Made by a program: the position numbers and the translations under genes. Source: Anaerobacillus alkalilacustris (lineage in GTDB: Bacteria > Bacillota > Bacilli > Bacillales > Anaerobacillaceae). From it: DNA of 64,000 bases. The stretch is taken from the NCBI RefSeq assembly GCF_001866005.1, contig NZ_MLQR01000027.1:62001-126000 (forward strand), read 5' to 3'. The notes beneath the pieces are model-generated. The model worked only from the letters and a program-made list of their open reading frames with translations, was not told the DNA's origin and did no database searches. This document shows, in pieces, positions 61,302 through 64,000 of this stretch (the stretch's first letter is position 1; every line of letters begins with the position of its first letter).

Positions 61302-62603
61302 CTATCTTCTCATGTTCTCCCACTCATTCACAGAATCTTCCACAACCTCTTCCCACGAACTTTGTCCACCGATATACTTTTGTATGTTTGCACCTAAAAC
61401 GTCACCCCATGGATTTGGATAGCCCATAAATACCCAGCCTACAGTATTACCTTTAGAAGAATATTCATATATTTCTCTCGATAACGGATCAGCAATTTTA
61501 GACTCATCAAAGCCTTCATACGCCGGGATGAAATTCAATTCTGTCAAGACCGTTTCTTTCCCAACTTCTGATGTATATAACCAGTCTAAGAAATCTTTAG
61601 AAGCTTGTACGACTTCATCATCTTTGTTCTTGTTCACAACCCAATAGTTTGGTACACCAACAGGTAAATGCCCTTCATAACCTTCCATAGGAATAGGAAG
61701 AATACCAATTCCATTCTCTGCAAATTCAGGGTCCATTTGATACACCGACGGGAAAATCCAGTTTCCTTGTTGAATCATCGCTACTCTTTCTAGCGAAAAA
61801 TATCGCTCTACTTGTTGGGAGTAATCGACACTTAATGATGGTTGGACAGCATAATCATTTTGAAGGTCAACCATTTTTTGTAATTCTTCACTTTTCTCAA
61901 ACGTTAAAGTATTGCTTTCAAAAGCTTTTGTTACATCATGATCAAATTCAGGAGCAATAAATACATTGGATAAATGATTTCCCGTAACCCATAGTTCACT
62001 ACCAGCTAAAGCAAAAACAGCATCAATGTCTAATTCCTCTTTTTGCTCGTCAATCGTTTGTACAGCTGTTTTTAAATCTTCATATGTGAGGATTTCATCA
62101 GGTTTAACCCCTGCTTCTTCAAAAACACGTTTATTATAAATAAGTCCGTATCCTTCTAAATTAAACGGAAGGCCATAAACACCATTTTCATCTGATATAC
62201 CTTCTAATGTTCCTTCTAAAGCTAAAGAAGCTGCTTGTGTATCAGAAACATCTGCTAGATATTGTTTGTAATCGACAAGTTCCGAAGGACCTGCAAGACT
62301 AAAAATCTCTGGTTCATCACCTGAAGAAAACTTAGACCGTAATGATGTAAAATAGTCAGTCCCACCACCTACTGCCGCGAAATTAATTTTGACATTCGGA
62401 TTTTCTTCTTCATACTGTTTTGCTAATTCCATAAATTGATCTCTAAACTCTACCTTTCCTTGAAATATATTGATGGTGATTTGTTCTCTGGCATCTACAT
62501 TCGCATTTTCTGTATTTTCATTTTTGGGATTATTGCCACACCCTACTAACAAAACACTTAATATTAACGCACTAAACCAAAATAATAGTTTTTGTTTACT
62601 CAT
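61302..62603 (-). CDS. Sugar ABC transporter substrate-binding lipoprotein
   Basis: 433-residue extracytoplasmic receptor (SBP_bac_1/COG1653). The signal peptide ends in a lipobox VLLVGC with C22. Then EEENPNVKINFAAVGGGTDYF near 69-89, ERVAMIQQGNWIFPSVY near 275 and VVNKNKDDEVVQASKDFLDWL near 322 follow the family order. It is the first gene of the sugar operon, downstream of three cre/LacI-like sites. From its neighbours, alpha-glucosides such as sucrose or maltose-type sugars are the likely ligands. Confidence 0.92.
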   Translation of the reverse strand: MSKQKLLFWFSALILSVLLVGCGNNPKNENTENANVDAREQITINIFQGKVEFRDQFMELAKQYEEENPNVKINFAAVGGGTDYFTSLRSKFSSGDEPEIFSLAGPSELVDYKQYLADVSDTQAASLALEGTLEGISDENGVYGLPFNLEGYGLIYNKRVFEEAGVKPDEILTYEDLKTAVQTIDEQKEELDIDAVFALAGSELWVTGNHLSNVFIAPEFDHDVTKAFESNTLTFEKSEELQKMVDLQNDYAVQPSLSVDYSQQVERYFSLERVAMIQQGNWIFPSVYQMDPEFAENGIGILPIPMEGYEGHLPVGVPNYWVVNKNKDDEVVQASKDFLDWLYTSEVGKETVLTELNFIPAYEGFDESKIADPLSREIYEYSSKGNTVGWVFMGYPNPWGDVLGANIQKYIGGQSSWEEVVEDSVNEWENMRR

Positions 62604-62661
62604 AACAACAGTCTCCTTTTTTAATGTATTTTGAGTATTTAAGTAACTAACTGACCCTTCA

Positions 62662-62675
62662 TGGTACCGGTTTCA
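62662..62675 (-). promoter_or_regulatory. cre/LacI-type site 1
   Basis: TGGTACCGGTTTCA fits the CcpA cre pattern TGNNANCGNNNNCA. It is about 60 nt upstream of the binding protein start. Confidence 0.6.
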
Positions 62676-62752
62676 AACCATCAGATACTAACCCCTCCTC
62701 TAAAAGCTAATAAAGTAGTAAAAAATCAAAATTTTCAACACACCAAACCGAC

Positions 62753-62766
62753 TGGTATCGTTACCA
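62753..62766 (-). promoter_or_regulatory. cre/LacI-type site 2
   Basis: TGGTATCGTTACCA fits the cre pattern and is almost perfectly palindromic, as for a dedicated LacI-family operator. It is 91 nt from site 1. Confidence 0.6.
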
Positions 62767-62852
62767 CATTTATTTAAAAAAATAACAATACCATAATGTC
62801 CTAAAGTTTAATACACCAACGTTGATCGACTTATTCATATTATAAAGGAATA

Positions 62853-62866
62853 TGGTAACGGTTTCA
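62853..62866 (-). promoter_or_regulatory. cre/LacI-type site 3
   Basis: TGGTAACGGTTTCA fits the cre pattern. It lies 100 nt beyond site 2 and about 250 nt upstream of the operon start. Confidence 0.55.
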
Positions 62867-62989
62867 ATAGTTTATTCAAAATTTTTTTAGCTCACGACAC
62901 ACATAATCAGTTTCACTTGTACGAATTTTACATACGAAAAACTTAATTTAAACTTTTGTCTACGTCAAATATTTACTCTATTAGCACTA

Positions 62990-63372
62990 AGAAAAGCGCA
63001 AGCACCTTGGTCACGAGCAGCTGCTCCTGTGCCACTCCGTTTGCTCAAGAGCAAAGCTGCTTCGTAGTAATCCAAGTAGTAGCCTCACTAGGGCGACCTT
63101 TGACTGAAGCCGCTCTTTGGCTTCTTACGTTTACGTGCTTCTGCGTCTTCAAGTACTGCTTCGTAGTAAGCTTCCTCGAAGCAGTGTTTTGTGCGACGAG
63201 TAACCGCAGGAGCAATTGTTTTCCGTGCGACGAGTAACCGCAGGAGCAAAGCTGCATGAAGTTAACCAACGAAGGATTTCAAGAGGTAATTGAAGTCAGT
63301 TGCTTGATTGAAGTGAACGAATTCGTAGGAGCTGAAGTTAGACAGTTTCCAAACAAGAAATTTTATACTTTT
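62990..63372 (+). repeat. R1 repeat copy, expanded (about 380 nt)
   Basis: Starts AGAAAAGCGCAAGCACCTTG and ends GTAGGAGCTGAAGTTAGACA, then CAAGAAATTTTATACTTTT. It shares CACGAGCAGCTGCTCCTGTG and TTCGTAGTAATCCAAGTAGT with the 36.5-kb copy. It contains a tandem duplication: GTGCGACGAGTAACCGCAGG plus AGCAA at 63191-63215 and again at 63225-63249. It is the longest copy seen. Confidence 0.8.
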
Positions 63373-63475
63373 TAACATATAAAAAAGGTACCTCAAGTGA
63401 TTGTAACGGGTTCCGTTTGCTATCGCAAAACCATAAATGGCAAAAGAAAGTGCAGCTAAAAACGTATAACTAATT

Positions 63476-63499
63476 GCACCGCATTTGCGGTGCTTTTTT
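63476..63499 (+). terminator. Intrinsic terminator hairpin
   Basis: GCACCGCATTTGCGGTGC folds into a 7-bp GC-rich stem followed by TTTTTT on the forward strand. No forward gene precedes it in the window. Confidence 0.65.
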
Positions 63500-63561
63500 G
63501 TATCGTAATATAAAAAAAAATAGATCAATCATCAATTCGATTGAACATTCCATATTTTTGG

Positions 63562-63687
63562 GGCTGTTTTCGTATACCTTGTTGTAGGTACTTTTCCTCT
63601 TTTTCCCGCAGGAGTCAAGTGCTGCCTTCCGCTCCATTCCACTATAGTCCTGGAAATCCAATCACAACAACACTTGTGAAAACAGCC
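63562..63687 (-). repeat. Dispersed repeat with 10-bp inverted ends
   Basis: The ends are GGCTGTTTTC and GAAAACAGCC. On the reverse strand it contains GACTATAGTGGAATGGAGCG, GAAGGCAGCACTTGACTCC and TGCGGGAAAAAG. Blocks like GGAGCGGAAG...GACTCCTGCGGGA recur in many Bacillus genomes as dispersed repeats, from general knowledge. It is nested inside the inverted-repeat-bounded segment. Confidence 0.6.
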
Positions 63688-63860
63688 TAGTTTGAATATC
63701 TGATTGAATTATCGCCGCATTAGTCAGTGCAATCCTTCAGCAACTTTATGAAGGACACTTAGCACTCGTTTCAGCCTAGTTTTGGCCTTCAGCAGCTCTG
63801 GCTAGTGTCTATGGACAATTTTTGTATAAAATAATTAGCAAATCCTTTTATATCAACAAA

Positions 63861-63899
63861 AATTGACCGTCAAATTAGCATAAAATTTGACGGTCAATT
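63861..63899. other. Perfect 16-bp inverted repeat
   Basis: AATTGACCGTCAAATT and its complement are separated by 7 nt. No gene lies next to it and no T-run follows, so its role is open. Confidence 0.55.
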
Positions 63900-64000
63900 A
63901 ATAATACATTTTTAATGTTTGCGATAGGTAACGGAACCCGTTAAAGTGATTGGGTACCTTTTTCAATTTCAGCTATTTTGATGCAGGACTTATAGAAGCT

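Larger units (their letters stand above)
63381..63964. mobile_element. 584-bp segment bounded by about 45-bp inverted repeats
   Basis: The left end (63381-63427) contains AAAAAAGGTACC, AGTGATT, AACGGGTTCCGTT and TATCGCA. The right end (63920-63964) gives, on the reverse strand, AAAAAGGTACCC, ATCACTT, AACGGGTTCCGTT and TATCGCA. Between them are a terminator-like hairpin, a 126-bp repeat with 10-bp inverted ends and a 16-bp hairpin, but no gene I can support. It may be a non-autonomous transposable element or two opposed copies of one small repeat. Confidence 0.55.

Noticed and set aside
63262-63661. Reverse frames near the right end
   Set aside because: They are made of R1 and other repeat sequence, with no ribosome binding sites.

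Overview
The window looks like a chromosomal segment of a low-GC, Gram-positive, Bacillus-like (Bacillaceae) bacterium. The evidence is AT-rich DNA, strong AGGAGG-type ribosome binding sites with some TTG and GTG starts, rho-independent terminators, and Bacillus-type gene sets: des-desKR, an lnrJKLMN-like operon, nirBD, TPP and cobalamin riboswitches, cre-like sites and DUF3231, DUF6254 and CBO0543 proteins. The futalosine menaquinone genes, the BtuD-CbiZ fusion and several Na+-type transporters would fit an alkaliphilic or facultatively anaerobic relative. That placement is an inference. No rRNA, tRNA, phage or CRISPR locus was seen.

Layout. 1-5.2 kb: thiC (cut by the window edge) under a TPP riboswitch, an LrgA/LrgB pair and an AspT/YidE-type transporter. 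5.4-7.2 kb: a 52-residue small ORF, then mqnB and mqnD. 7.4-13.5 kb: nitrite assimilation (narK-type transporter, nirB, nirD, and a CobA-HemD fusion for siroheme). 14.2-17.7 kb: an S11 D-Ala-D-Ala carboxypeptidase, a PC4-like protein, an SbtA-type permease and a small membrane protein. 17.8-20.8 kb: the membrane-fluidity system des, desK and desR. 21-26 kb: shikimate kinase, a GGDEF-EAL protein, a dead transposase fragment and a formate/nitrite channel. 26-33 kb: two very small genes, then an ABC exporter and two-component system resembling LnrJKLMN. 33-38 kb: a diguanylate cyclase, a DMT permease, thiM and a BtuF-like protein without a signal peptide. 38.8-47.1 kb: a cobalamin uptake and cobinamide salvage operon under a cobalamin riboswitch. 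47.2-50.8 kb: an orphan sugar-binding protein, an AraC regulator and the GH4 alpha-galactosidase melA. 51.2-54 kb: a repeat-rich stretch with a disrupted DUF3231 gene and an AlkD-type protein. 54.3-62.6 kb: an alpha-glucoside/sucrose system (binding protein, two permeases, YesL, GH13 alpha-glucosidase, PfkB kinase, sucrose phosphorylase).

Genes that work together. NarK imports nitrate or nitrite, NirBD reduces nitrite to ammonium, and CobA-HemD makes the siroheme precursor. BtuFC with the BtuD half of the fusion import corrinoids. CbiZ, CbiB, CobD, CobU, CobS and CobC convert them to coenzyme B12, and the riboswitch shuts the operon when B12 is plentiful. In the sugar operon the ABC system imports an oligosaccharide, GH13 and sucrose phosphorylase cleave it, and the PfkB kinase phosphorylates fructose. 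Its ATPase is not encoded here.

The most unusual content is the intergenic DNA. Four families of small dispersed repeats, called R1 to R4 here, occur at least 20 times. R1 and R2 show compensatory changes in paired stems between copies, as expected for conserved structure. One R2 copy has split the DUF3231 gene, and another lies exactly between a small gene and its terminator. R2 resembles the right ends of IS200/IS605-type elements, where TnpB guide RNAs are encoded, but no tnpA or tnpB is present. That identification is a hypothesis. A 584-bp segment near the right end is bounded by about 45-bp inverted repeats.
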